Origin: JAJFTV01 sp964426355
GTDB lineage: Bacteria; Chloroflexota; Anaerolineae; Anaerolineales; Anaerolineaceae
Length of the DNA: 25,830 nucleotides
Direction of reading: 5' to 3'
NCBI GenBank assembly: GCA_964426355.1
Contig: CAYRRA010000035.1
Coordinates: 1 to 25,830, forward strand
Part shown: positions 1 through 8,423 of the stretch, one piece after another
Position numbering within the stretch: position 1 is the stretch's first letter
Layout of the letters: every line of letters starts with the position of its first letter
The notes under the pieces: generated by a model
The model's input: the letters and a program-made list of their open reading frames with translations, nothing else
What the model was told of the DNA's origin: nothing
Database searches by the model: none
Made by a program: the position numbers and the translations under genes

Positions 1-1510
1 CCAATGTAAAACGCCACAAAGCCTCATACGAGCTGAGCGCACCGGCATGTTTGGTGGTAGTGTTGTAATAAATCTGCTCCACCTGAACACAGTTCGCCAG
101 CAGCGTTTCAGCAAAAACATTCACGCTGAAATTCGCCTGGTTCAAATCAATCCCCATAGGACAATCCAGGCAGGTGGCATTTACCGAGCTCACCAGGGCG
201 CCGCGCAGCATATTCTGGTAAATCTCCTCCAGGTTACCAAAACCCTGCGCACAAATATCTGCACTGAGCACAAGGGGGCAAAACTGGTCATAGAAGCTGG
301 GGTTCCAGAGCAGCACCACATCAGCCCCTTTTTCCGTGAGCTGCCCCAAACCAGCTTCCTCGAACTTTTGGTAAATACCGGGCCAAAACTGGCTTTCGCG
401 GCTGAAGACATTTTTTAGCAATTGAGCGGGCACGCCTGTCTCATCCGAGACACTCAAGATTTCCTCGTCAAAATAGTTCTGCCAGATGAGCATTTCTGAC
501 TGTGCTTTTTCCACGCCGCATTGACTTGCAATGAGATCATCCTGCATCCCATAATCCGCACAGTCACTGGCATCCACCACTCCCTGCCGAATGAGCATCC
601 CAGCCAGGTAATAATATGAAAGCGAAGATGCCAGTCCGGTTGAGTCAGCAGGGGAAGTCAACCAGGGTGAGGGACCTGCAATATCCGGGAAGACCTGCCA
701 GACATCTGAGCAGCTTGCGGGGCGCGGTCCGCGCCATTGGCTGCTGAGAACATCCACATACCAGAGCGGCTGGTCATTGGCAATTTCCTCCGGCGACATG
801 AAATCGCCCCACGGGATCACGCGCAGCTTACCGGTGAAGTGCTGACTGGAATCGCCATAGCTCGAATCAGCCCAGAACTCAAACGTCACGCCTTCGTCAC
901 CGGTGGGTGGCAAGGGGATACTGCATTGAGCGCCGGGACAGCTAAACGCATTTTCGCCTATCCTGCCCTGCAGGCGAATAATTTGCTCGTTGGGAAGCGG
1001 TTCCTCGCCGGCAAAAACCAGCACCGGGGTGGAATCACAAGCATTTTGCGGCAGCTGTGGCTGGCAACCCTCAAGCGTAATATACACTTGCGGAAGGGGC
1101 AGCTCAATTTCTACTTGACGCTGTTCTGCACTGCTGCCGGCAGCATGCAAATAATAGCCACTGCATTTATAAAGCTCATCACCGGAATATGCGCATGGCA
1201 CCCATTTTTCCCATTCGCGTGCAATGGTCGTACCGCAATGATATTGGATATCAGCCAGGTTTGGCAACCCTTCTTGTTCGGTCAGGACGGTGCAAACGGC
1301 TTGATTATCTGAATACCGGATGAGCCACCATTTGTAAAGGGTATAATCAACCGTCAGGTTAACCAGGCGCGCCGGCTCATCCGGCTGACCATCCTGTGCG
1401 CGTACATTCTGTGCCCCTTGAAACCCCCAAACCAACAGGCTCAAAAGCAAGGTCACAAAAACAATATGAAGCAGTCTTTTGGTATTCGTCATTCCAAGAA
1501 AATAATACAC
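1..1510 (-). CDS. Secreted SLT-type lytic transglycosylase (partial, runs off left edge)
   Basis: The minus strand is open from here to the window edge with no stop, so the C-terminus is missing. An ATG lies at 1492, but an in-frame GTG at 1510 has the better ribosome binding site (AAAAGGGG, 1521-1528, 10 nt away). Counting from the ATG, residues 7-24 are a hydrophobic signal peptide with likely cleavage after VRA (32). About 310 residues of unassigned Cys-containing sequence follow. Then comes a lysozyme-like segment: GVPAQLLKNVFSRESQFWP (353-371) with the putative catalytic Glu366, and GLGQLT (381-386), the hallmark of SLT/goose-lysozyme-like folds that cleave the peptidoglycan glycan strand. 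I see these motifs directly; the enzyme activity is inferred from the family. Several Cys pairs fit an exported, disulfide-bonded protein. The N-terminal region's role is unknown. Frames open on the plus strand here are shadows of this gene. Confidence 0.8.
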   Translation of the reverse strand, partial: MYYFLGMTNTKRLLHIVFVTLLLSLLVWGFQGAQNVRAQDGQPDEPARLVNLTVDYTLYKWWLIRYSDNQAVCTVLTEQEGLPNLADIQYHCGTTIAREWEKWVPCAYSGDELYKCSGYYLHAAGSSAEQRQVEIELPLPQVYITLEGCQPQLPQNACDSTPVLVFAGEEPLPNEQIIRLQGRIGENAFSCPGAQCSIPLPPTGDEGVTFEFWADSSYGDSSQHFTGKLRVIPWGDFMSPEEIANDQPLWYVDVLSSQWRGPRPASCSDVWQVFPDIAGPSPWLTSPADSTGLASSLSYYYLAGMLIRQGVVDASDCADYGMQDDLIASQCGVEKAQSEMLIWQNYFDEEILSVSDETGVPAQLLKNVFSRESQFWPGIYQKFEEAGLGQLTEKGADVVLLWNPSFYDQFCPLVLSADICAQGFGNLEEIYQNMLRGALVSSVNATCLDCPMGIDLNQANFSVNVFAETLLANCVQVEQIYYNTTTKHAGALSSYEALWRFTL

Positions 1511-1996
1511 AAAAACCGCACCCCTTTTGAATAAAAAAGGAAAACCTGCAATAATTTTAACATAATTGTGCTATCCGGTTGCTACCACATTCAGGTAAAA
1601 CAACCTCTCAGAATGCATAAGAAATCTTTCAGAAAATCTCTGTTAGAAAAACAAATACCCTATTCCCCCTTTGAATATGACAAGTTTTTGCCCGCGGAGG
1701 TCAATATAAACAGCATCGAAACACTCCGCGGGCATTCAAACAGGGCAGCATTCAACATTGAACGCCCTGGATGGACAGGGATAAAGGCAACCCATTCAAT
1801 TGTCGAATATATAAGAAAAAAATGAAATGTAGCATATGATAGCTCTGCCACTGCTTGAAGCCACAGAATATTCAAGGGCAGGATAACGGTACACCTATTA
1901 TATAGAGTTTAGAACCTCTTTTCAACCCCTTTGCCAGGAAAAAAAAATTAACCTATAGCTCAATCCTACAAGGCGATATTTTCTCGCTGCGCTGCT
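1511..1996. other. Intergenic region, about 490 bases, A/T-rich with inverted repeats
   Basis: This lies between the SLT gene start and the MFS gene stop, both on the minus strand. Short open frames (1568-1825 plus, 1660-1875 minus) lack a ribosome binding site and recognisable sequence, so I do not call them. The region presumably holds the SLT promoter, but no convincing -35/-10 pair is seen. A run of nine T on the minus strand near 1940-1948 could help end the MFS transcript, but only a weak stem precedes it. The clear structure is the inverted repeat set at 1689-1769. Confidence 0.6.
1689..1769. repeat. Two adjacent hairpin-forming inverted repeats
   Basis: The first is an 11-bp perfect inverted repeat, TGCCCGCGGAG (1689-1699) and CTCCGCGGGCA (1724-1734), with a 24-nt loop. 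Seven nt further on is an imperfect hairpin with outer arms CAGGGC (1741-1746) and GCCCTG (1764-1769) and inner arms TTCAA (1751-1755) and TTGAA (1758-1762). Neither is followed by a T-run on either strand, so they do not look like ordinary intrinsic terminators. They could be a structured RNA, a protein binding site or a small repeat unit. Confidence 0.5.
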
Positions 1997-3238
1997 TTAC
2001 TCCTGAAGCACATTGACTTTCTGCAAAGGTTCTTTGGCAGGGAGCAGCAAATGACGTACCAACACAAAGACGATGGCACTCATCGAACACATCACCATTG
2101 CACCCAACCAGATTGCAGATGGGGCAATCTGATCGTTCAGAATGCCGCCAATAAAAGGTCCAATCCCTTTCGCAGCGCCCATGGTCATGCTGTAAACGCT
2201 CATATATCGCCCGCGCATATCACTGGGGGAAAGCCCAGCCACTGTTGCCATCGCAGTGGGCATAAATATCAATTCACCTATCGTCATCACAACCATGCTA
2301 ATCACAAAGTGTTCAAACCGACTGCCCAATGCAACGCTGCCCAGACCGAGCGCATAAAAAACCGCACCAATCGGCAAAACGCGCGCTGCCGGAAAACGGC
2401 GCATGAGTGTTGTCGCCGGGACTTGCAGCGTAGCCGCCATGAAAGCATTGACCGTCATGATAAAACCATAACGATTTTCAAGGATGTTGAAGTTCTCTTT
2501 TACGTAGACAGAAAGCAGAGAGAACATCATCACCATGCCCATCTTCACCAACATATCGCCAGACAGAAACACCAGGAAACGTTTGTCTCGCAAAATTTGC
2601 CCATACCCCATAGACGGCTTCTCTTCAGCTTCAAGCAGTGCTTCCTTTCTCGGCAAGGTTTCTTTTAGCAGAAAGGTGGAAAGCAGAAATGCGATACCAA
2701 GCACGGAAGAACCAATCCACAGGCTGGTGGTAAAAGAACTGGCAGCAATAAAACCGCCCACAGCAGGACCAAAGGCAAAACCGATGTTGCTGCTGGTGCG
2801 CGTCAAGGAAAAAGCGCTGTAGCGATCTTCCTCCGCGACCAAATCAGTCACCATTGTATCTGCACCCACCCGGAACAATGGGGCGAACAGACCGCGCAGC
2901 ACACTGATCGCAGCAAATGCCGGCAAGGTTTCAGCCCGTGTCAACAGGAAAAAGCATAGGCTGCTGACCAGCAGGCTGGCAACCATAACCCGCTTCCGTC
3001 CAAAGCGGTCCATTACCGGACCCACTACCAAGGTTGCCAGCACCGTCATCACTGCCTCAATGCCGAGTAAACTGGTTACCGTCGCCAGAGGGACTTGAAG
3101 CCTCTCCCGCAGGTAGATGGTCATAAAGGGCCATACAATGCTGGTTCCGCTAACGCTAATCAACTGACCGATAAAAATCACCCAAAACTGGTGAGGATAT
3201 TTTCCCCGAATGCTGAATGGCTTGCTGGCTGTCGTCAC
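1997..3238 (-). CDS. MFS family multidrug-type transporter
   Basis: A 413-residue polytopic membrane protein, the usual length for a 12-helix major facilitator. The family signature between helices 2 and 3 is clear: GPVMDRFGRKR at residues 73-83. A Gly/Pro-rich helix-5 stretch (NIGFAFGPAVGG, about 151-162) resembles motif C of drug/H+ antiporters, so proton-driven efflux is the likely role; the substrate cannot be told. The start is GTG at 3238: an in-frame stop lies a short way upstream, no ATG/GTG/TTG intervenes, and the next Met (39) would cut off helix 1. There is no Shine-Dalgarno; a -10 box sits 7 nt upstream, so the message is probably leaderless. It stands alone, 118 bases from the end of the PBP gene on the same strand. 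Confidence 0.9.
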   Translation of the reverse strand: MTTASKPFSIRGKYPHQFWVIFIGQLISVSGTSIVWPFMTIYLRERLQVPLATVTSLLGIEAVMTVLATLVVGPVMDRFGRKRVMVASLLVSSLCFFLLTRAETLPAFAAISVLRGLFAPLFRVGADTMVTDLVAEEDRYSAFSLTRTSSNIGFAFGPAVGGFIAASSFTTSLWIGSSVLGIAFLLSTFLLKETLPRKEALLEAEEKPSMGYGQILRDKRFLVFLSGDMLVKMGMVMMFSLLSVYVKENFNILENRYGFIMTVNAFMAATLQVPATTLMRRFPAARVLPIGAVFYALGLGSVALGSRFEHFVISMVVMTIGELIFMPTAMATVAGLSPSDMRGRYMSVYSMTMGAAKGIGPFIGGILNDQIAPSAIWLGAMVMCSMSAIVFVLVRHLLLPAKEPLQKVNVLQE

Positions 3239-3245
3239 GAGGCAT

Positions 3246-3269
3246 ATTATAAGCCTGAAAGCCCGTCAA
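3246..3269 (-). promoter_or_regulatory. Candidate promoter of the MFS gene (leaderless)
   Basis: On the minus strand a perfect TATAAT (3246-3251) ends 7 nt before the GTG start at 3238, which would put transcription start at or next to the start codon. TTGACG lies at 3264-3269, but only 12 nt separates it from TATAAT; with 17-nt spacing it would pair with the poorer TATGCC. Either way the leader would be a few bases at most. Confidence 0.45.
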
Positions 3270-3356
3270 CGAGATACGTAATTCCGCATAGATGTAGGAT
3301 ATATCTCTTGCCCTAATAAGAATGATCGTCTTGGAGAAGGATCAAGTTATCAATCT

Positions 3357-6254
3357 TTAGGGGATAATTTTAAACAGGACTTCGGCAGAGAGGCTGCGGT
3401 TTCCTGCCAGGTCAATGGCTTCCACCTGCAAAATATGTTCCCCCGGCTCTGTATACCACTCCAGGAAATATGGCGATTGGCTGCTCTGACCAATTTCCTC
3501 TCCATCCATACGCCAGGTTAATCGCTTCAAACCAATGGAATCAGAAGCATTGGCAAGCAAAAGAATCTTTTCACCTGTGGAAGATTCAATTTCCTGTCCT
3601 GGCAAAGGGTAGGTGACCGATACGGAAGGAGGGGTGTTATCCACCGATACCTGGATAACGTGGGTTTCCAGGCGGTTATCCGTGCGTAGAACCGTCAACC
3701 GGATGACGTACAGCCCTTCCAACCCACTGGTATCCCATTCACCCAAAACGCCGCGCGTCACCTCACGGCTGCTTTCGCTGCCCAGTTGTACCCAGGTACG
3801 CGGGTTCAACCCCTGCCCAACCTGTAAACGATAGCTTTCAAAATCATCTCCGGAGGCAATCCCTTCAATCATAATCGTCCCGTGGATAGGTGAGAAAGAT
3901 ACCGGATTGGTGATTTCCACGCCCGGAAGCGGGTCGGGCACCTGAATGAGGTCATAATCACTTGGAGGCAGGTCCAGACCGTTGGCTTCTGCCCAATCCA
4001 TGTATTCAACCGGCGGTGTAAGGTATATCCGCTCCTCAACCAGTTCCAATGGGGTAAACACAGTTGCCAGCTTTCCCGTTTCGCGATTGATGTAATAGGT
4101 TTTATAAAGCGTGTCAGCCACGCCAGGCTCGCTGCCGGTCAGGAACAGTTCATCCACGCGCTGAGGGCAATCAGCCGTTGGAAGCTGACCGGAAGGATTG
4201 CATACGTTAACTTTGACCACATCAGCCGGAATTTGCCAGTCTTCCACGGGCTGATCGCGTAAAGCATATTGCATAGCCGCATGCCAGAGACCAGAAGCCC
4301 ACGTGATATCAGGCGCAACGGACGCGCTGCCATGCGCTTCACCAGTTTGCCCAACCCAAACCAGCGTGAGAAGCTGGGGGGTATATCCAACCACCCAGGT
4401 CTGGAGACCATCCGCCCCCCGCCCTGCTTTTGCACCCGCCGGGCGACCGATTTCCAGGTCATTGGGATGCCCCAGGCTGGTCTGCCGCGCCAATTTGTCG
4501 CTGAGAACATCATGTACCAGATATGCTAACCCTGGCGAGAGCAAAACGCGCGTCTGATTTGCCCCCGGCTGGTAAAGGACACGTGCATGAATGTCTTCCA
4601 CCTGGAGGATGGCAGACGGTTGAAGGTGATCATTCTGGTTAACCGGAACCCCGCTCTGCAAACCCAGCGTAGCAAAGGTAGCATACGCCTGAGCCAGCTC
4701 TGGAAAAGATATGGATTCATCGCCAGAAAAGAGATTACCGTTAACCTGCTGGCGGTCAAGGCTTTGCAAGCCAAGCGTATTGGCGAGCAGCCAGATATTG
4801 TCATAGCCGATTGTCTCCGCCAGCCGGTGCAGGGCTGCCAGGTAATCGTTCGCCAATGCATAACGCAGGCGCTGTGGACCGCGATAGAGGTTCTGGAGCG
4901 ATGTTTCATCCGCGACTTGTAAACCTGTCAGCGGCACATCCCAAACCAGGCTGGCAGGGCTCATGCCGCGCACAAAAGCTGCCGTAGCAAGGAACGGGCT
5001 CAACAAAGAACCGGGGGCATAGGCGCTTTGCGAAAGTGCCGCGCCCTGCGCTCTTTGTTCGCCACTCCAAGCCAGAATTTCCCCATTCTGAGGGTCAAGG
5101 ATGAGCACATTCCCATGTACCTCACCTGTCGTTTCTTCTGTCAGGTTAAGCGTGGGCAGTAACCAGGCGGCATCGCAGCCTTCCGGCACCGTGCTGCTCG
5201 TTCCTTGCTTAGATGTGTCCAGCCGCTGCAACTGCACCTGCACGCTGCATTCAACCTGTTTCTGCAAAGCATAATCGAGCGTTGTGATAATTCGCAAACC
5301 CCCGCGCTCAATTTCCTGGCGCGCCATCACACCCTCTAACTGTTGAAGAACATATCGAATATATTCTCCTTCCTTTGCCGGTTCATTTTGTACAGAAAAT
5401 ACCAGTTCTTTCGAGAGCGCTTCTCCAATATCCGCTTCATTAAACTGACCACTTTCCAACAGTTCAAGCAACACCTCATCTTTGCGCTCCAGTGCAGCCT
5501 GGGGTGCATCCAATGGATTGAGCGCGGGCGTCTTCATCAGCGCTGCCAACAAAGCAGACTCTGCCAGGTCAAGCTGGCTGGCAGGCTTGCCCAGGTAAAG
5601 ACGTGCGGCAGAATCAGCGCCGAAGGCAAGATGACCAAAGTATGCACTGTTCAAATACCACTCCAACACCTGCGTCCGCCCGTACTCAGAAACCACCTGA
5701 GCCGCAAGCAGCCGCATTTGCAACGCCTGCCGGGTCTGCGTGATACCGGCGGGGAAAAGTAACTGCTTCACCAGGTTTTCAGAAAGGGTATATGCTTCAA
5801 GGTCGGTCAAATGCCCCAGCCGGATACCCGGGCTGGACCAAAAATCTGGCTGTTGCAACGTGAGCACAACCTGAACCAATTGAAGAGAAAAATGGTCTGC
5901 CTTCTGTGGGTCTACTGAAAGATACGTATGAAGGATAGCGGGGTTTTCCAGCGTGTACAGCACATGCTCGCCGCTTCGGTCATAAAACCGCGTTGGCTGG
6001 GTCATGATGCCATCTTGGGCATTCAGCAGCGCCGAGATTTGCTCAAGAGAGGGCAGGTCTGCGGTGATGGTTGTGTACACACCCGCCAATAAAAGCAGCG
6101 TCGCCACCAGAACGACACAAAGAATGAGGGATAAAGTGATACCAGCCTGTCCGGATCGTGAGATAAAACTCTTTTCAGAACGTACCTGCTTACGGCGGCG
6201 GCGTTCCAACAAAAGCGTCAGCGGATAGGTCTTTGTTCGGCGTTGACGAATCAT
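3357..6254 (-). CDS. Class A PBP-like protein (PBP1C type) with degenerate transglycosylase and transpeptidase sites
   Basis: A 965-residue protein: basic cytoplasmic start, one membrane helix (about 38-60), glycosyltransferase-51-like domain (about 85-260), penicillin-binding transpeptidase-like domain (about 380-640), then C-terminal Ig-like domains (from about 740). The fold is recognisable from VLEWYLNSAYFG (196-207) and WVVGYTP (620-626), but catalytic residues are changed. In the first GT motif (normally EDxxFxxHxG) the Glu and Asp are Gln134-Gln135 and His is Ser141; in the RKxxE motif Glu is Gln179. In the transpeptidase SxxK is S416-L-L-S419, SxN is D470-Y-L472 and KTG is K609-A-G. 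It is therefore probably a non-enzymatic envelope scaffold or regulator. The ATG at 6254 is chosen because it lies 1 nt after the upstream TPR gene's stop; the frame's 72-codon extension only overlaps that gene. The frame is unbroken, so this is not a pseudogene. Confidence 0.85.
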   Translation of the reverse strand: MIRQRRTKTYPLTLLLERRRRKQVRSEKSFISRSGQAGITLSLILCVVLVATLLLLAGVYTTITADLPSLEQISALLNAQDGIMTQPTRFYDRSGEHVLYTLENPAILHTYLSVDPQKADHFSLQLVQVVLTLQQPDFWSSPGIRLGHLTDLEAYTLSENLVKQLLFPAGITQTRQALQMRLLAAQVVSEYGRTQVLEWYLNSAYFGHLAFGADSAARLYLGKPASQLDLAESALLAALMKTPALNPLDAPQAALERKDEVLLELLESGQFNEADIGEALSKELVFSVQNEPAKEGEYIRYVLQQLEGVMARQEIERGGLRIITTLDYALQKQVECSVQVQLQRLDTSKQGTSSTVPEGCDAAWLLPTLNLTEETTGEVHGNVLILDPQNGEILAWSGEQRAQGAALSQSAYAPGSLLSPFLATAAFVRGMSPASLVWDVPLTGLQVADETSLQNLYRGPQRLRYALANDYLAALHRLAETIGYDNIWLLANTLGLQSLDRQQVNGNLFSGDESISFPELAQAYATFATLGLQSGVPVNQNDHLQPSAILQVEDIHARVLYQPGANQTRVLLSPGLAYLVHDVLSDKLARQTSLGHPNDLEIGRPAGAKAGRGADGLQTWVVGYTPQLLTLVWVGQTGEAHGSASVAPDITWASGLWHAAMQYALRDQPVEDWQIPADVVKVNVCNPSGQLPTADCPQRVDELFLTGSEPGVADTLYKTYYINRETGKLATVFTPLELVEERIYLTPPVEYMDWAEANGLDLPPSDYDLIQVPDPLPGVEITNPVSFSPIHGTIMIEGIASGDDFESYRLQVGQGLNPRTWVQLGSESSREVTRGVLGEWDTSGLEGLYVIRLTVLRTDNRLETHVIQVSVDNTPPSVSVTYPLPGQEIESSTGEKILLLANASDSIGLKRLTWRMDGEEIGQSSQSPYFLEWYTEPGEHILQVEAIDLAGNRSLSAEVLFKIIP

Positions 6255-6255
6255 G

Positions 6256-8061
6256 TTATTGGTCAGGGTCTGTTGTCTGGGATGTGGATGGTGCAGGCGT
6301 CTTCGTCCGGCTGGGCTGCGGCGTGGATGTCCGGCTGGGCTGCGCTGTGCGGGTTGGGGTAGCCAATGCTGCCAGGTGCTCAGTGGCAATTTCCAGCCAC
6401 TCCTCCTGAGCAACAGCGTCTTCCAAATCAAGAAATGCCTGCCAGTCGCGGAGTGCCTGCCGGGTTTCATCCAGGTTTTCCAATGCTTGTGCGCGATAAA
6501 AGTAAACAGCGGCTTTTTCTGTATCAGTCTTTGCCAGGTTAAGAGCCGAAGACAGGCGGTTGTACGCCATTCGGTTCAAATTCTGCAACAGATAAGCCCG
6601 TCCAAGCCCCAGGTTGGCAATGAACGAATCCGGAGCCAGGTGAACCGCTTCCAACAAATCGCTGCTGGCAAGCAAACCTTTGTTCTGTGCAATGTAAACT
6701 TCTCCGCGCTGAATCAAACCTGCCACATTCTGTGGGTCAATGCGTAACGAGGCGTTGGCGGCATCCAATGCCAGGTCATACTCTTCCAACGCACTGTGCG
6801 CCTGTGAAAGCCATACCTGCGCCTGGACGTCGTCCGGCTCATACAATACGACCGTTATCAGGTAGCTAAGCGCTTTATCCGGTTCTCCTTTGAGCGTGTG
6901 AATCTCACCCAGCAATCGGTAGGCGGGCAGGAGCGTAATATCCATCTGATGGGCTTCTAAAGCATTCGACAATGCATCATCATACTTGCCTTGCATCAGC
7001 GCAGCCTGACCGCGGTACAAAGCAAGCAGGGGCGATTGCGGGGCAATTTTTTCCACTTCCTCAAGATATTCACTGGCAATAAATGCGTTGCCCTGCTGCA
7101 AGCTAAGAAATGCCAGTTCCAGGTAAGCTTCTGCAAATCCAGCGTCCAGTTTAATGGCTTCTCGGATATCTGCCCGCGCCATGTTTTCTTGTTCCGGGTC
7201 GCTCGCCAGGCGAGCCCTGGCAAGCCCCAGGTATGCCGGGGCAAATGCCGGATCCAATTCCAACGCCTGCTGATAGGATGTTTCGGCATTGAGATAATCA
7301 CCCATCAAACGATAGGCTTCACCGGCGTAAAAATGCAAATCAGGAGCATCTGGCTCAAATTCCAATGTCTGTTGAATGAAATTGAGCATAGCTGCATAGT
7401 CCTGGCGAGCATAAGCGCGCATCGCCGAACGGTAGCTTTCGGTGCTGGAATGCGGCGTGTTGACATACAGCGGTGTGGGCGTATAAGTGCTTTTCAGCAA
7501 AACCCACAAGGGCGTGGGACCCGGAAAAGTGGGGCTGGGTTGTTGTGTGGAGGACGTGGAGGTTGCGGCAATAAAACGCGGCAGCTCTAACGCCACTGGC
7601 GTATCCCGCACGGTGAACATACTGCCCACTTTTCCAACACCCCAAACCACCAGGGTAATGACTGCTGCCAACAAAATCAATGCACCGGCAGCATAAAGAG
7701 CCTGGGTGCGCAAGGGTGATTGTAGAAATTTTTCCTTGCGAGTAGGTGGCTTCGTAATATCTGCTTTCCAGTTGCCGCGCTGTTGTTCAAGGGGGATGAT
7801 CATCTTCTCATCCACCGGGAGAATACCATAATAGATCAACCCGCGCCGTGCTAGTGCGTTCTCGGGGTCCAACTTCAAGGCTTCTTTCAAGCAAAAAACA
7901 CTTTCCTTGGAAGTCTCTACCACGGTGCTCATCCAAACCCAGTACTGCGGGTTCTTTTGGTCCGTTTTAAGCAATCGCGTGAGCAGGTCTCTGGCGCGCC
8001 GGCGCTCTCCCTTTTCAATGGCGTCCAAAGCGGTTTTAAAGAGGATATCTTCCGATGCCAT
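6256..8061 (-). CDS. Membrane-anchored TPR protein, partner gene of the PBP-like protein
   Basis: A 601-residue protein. Residues 1-80 form a cytoplasmic helical-repeat module (ALDAIEKGERRRARDLLTRLL, then ALKLDPENALARRGL shows TPR spacing). One membrane helix lies at about 121-143, followed by a Thr/Pro-rich stretch (160-200) and about nine TPR-like units (about 210-560; e.g. YRLMGDYLNAETSYQQALELDPAFAPAYLGLARA). The tail is Ser/Thr/Pro-rich with a duplicated PSRT..TPQPS pattern, reflected in a DNA repeat near 6302-6345. TPRs bind protein partners; here most face outside, as does the bulk of the PBP-like protein encoded 1 nt downstream, so the two probably form a complex. That is inference from order and topology. 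The start is the ATG at 8061, directly behind a promoter. Confidence 0.85.
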   Translation of the reverse strand: MASEDILFKTALDAIEKGERRRARDLLTRLLKTDQKNPQYWVWMSTVVETSKESVFCLKEALKLDPENALARRGLIYYGILPVDEKMIIPLEQQRGNWKADITKPPTRKEKFLQSPLRTQALYAAGALILLAAVITLVVWGVGKVGSMFTVRDTPVALELPRFIAATSTSSTQQPSPTFPGPTPLWVLLKSTYTPTPLYVNTPHSSTESYRSAMRAYARQDYAAMLNFIQQTLEFEPDAPDLHFYAGEAYRLMGDYLNAETSYQQALELDPAFAPAYLGLARARLASDPEQENMARADIREAIKLDAGFAEAYLELAFLSLQQGNAFIASEYLEEVEKIAPQSPLLALYRGQAALMQGKYDDALSNALEAHQMDITLLPAYRLLGEIHTLKGEPDKALSYLITVVLYEPDDVQAQVWLSQAHSALEEYDLALDAANASLRIDPQNVAGLIQRGEVYIAQNKGLLASSDLLEAVHLAPDSFIANLGLGRAYLLQNLNRMAYNRLSSALNLAKTDTEKAAVYFYRAQALENLDETRQALRDWQAFLDLEDAVAQEEWLEIATEHLAALATPTRTAQPSRTSTPQPSRTKTPAPSTSQTTDPDQ

Positions 8062-8067
8062 GAATTG

Positions 8068-8096
8068 AGTTTAGCACAGCCTGTAACTGCCGACAA
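8068..8096 (-). promoter_or_regulatory. Promoter of the TPR / PBP-like operon, leaderless
   Basis: On the minus strand TTGTCG (8091-8096) and TAAACT (8068-8073) are separated by exactly 17 nt. The -10 ends 6 nt before the ATG at 8061, so the transcript should begin at or next to the A of the start codon. No Shine-Dalgarno is present, as expected for a leaderless mRNA. Confidence 0.55.
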
Positions 8097-8191
8097 GTAT
8101 TCTGGTTTAAGCAGAAAATGGTGAAATGGATACCGTTCAGCCCCATAAACAAAGCGCGAGCAAATAATGTGTGTATTCGGAAAAGAGGTCG

Positions 8192-8219
8192 TTGGTTTTT
8201 GGTTATTTTATTGTATAAT
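8192..8219 (+). promoter_or_regulatory. Sigma70-type promoter for the gene at 8424
   Basis: TTGGTT (8192-8197) and a perfect TATAAT (8214-8219) are separated by 16 nt on the plus strand. Transcription would start near 8226, giving an untranslated leader of about 200 nt before the ATG at 8424. Confidence 0.5.
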
Positions 8220-8423
8220 TCTATACAGAGAAAGATTGGGCTGAAAAGAGTTGTTGTTCTGGGTTTTTACAAAACGATAGGGATCAGTTTACAATCGCGG
8301 CTGACAGTACAGGAATGGATTGGCTCGTCAATAAGCCATGTTCAGATTTGAGCCTGCTACAAAGCAAGACCTGACGCCGTTCACCCGGCGATTTGCCTGT
8401 TTGCCCGTGAGCGATGGAATGCT

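Larger units (their letters stand above)
8062..8423. other. Divergent intergenic region, about 360 bases
   Basis: It separates the minus-strand TPR operon from the plus-strand gene at 8424 and holds a promoter for each. The stretch downstream of the plus promoter (about 8226-8423) would be a leader of roughly 200 nt with a small GC hairpin (CGCCG..CGGCG, within 8373-8390). An open frame at 8118-8351 spans the promoter itself and has no recognisable sequence, so I do not call it. Confidence 0.55.

Noticed and set aside
47..1312. Open frames on the plus strand (47-418, 737-1312)
   Set aside because: They lie opposite the minus-strand SLT gene, whose frame has a signal peptide and recognisable motifs; the plus frames have neither ribosome binding site nor family sequence.
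1568..1825. 85-codon frame in the intergenic region
   Set aside because: No ribosome binding site, no recognisable sequence, and it runs across the inverted repeats.
6255..6470. 72-codon upstream extension of the PBP-like frame
   Set aside because: It overlaps the end of the TPR gene in another frame and reads as low-complexity Arg/Pro; the ATG at 6254, 1 nt after the TPR stop, starts the typical basic tail and membrane helix.
8118..8351. 77-codon frame between divergent genes
   Set aside because: It spans a clear -35/-10 pair and has no ribosome binding site or protein-like pattern.
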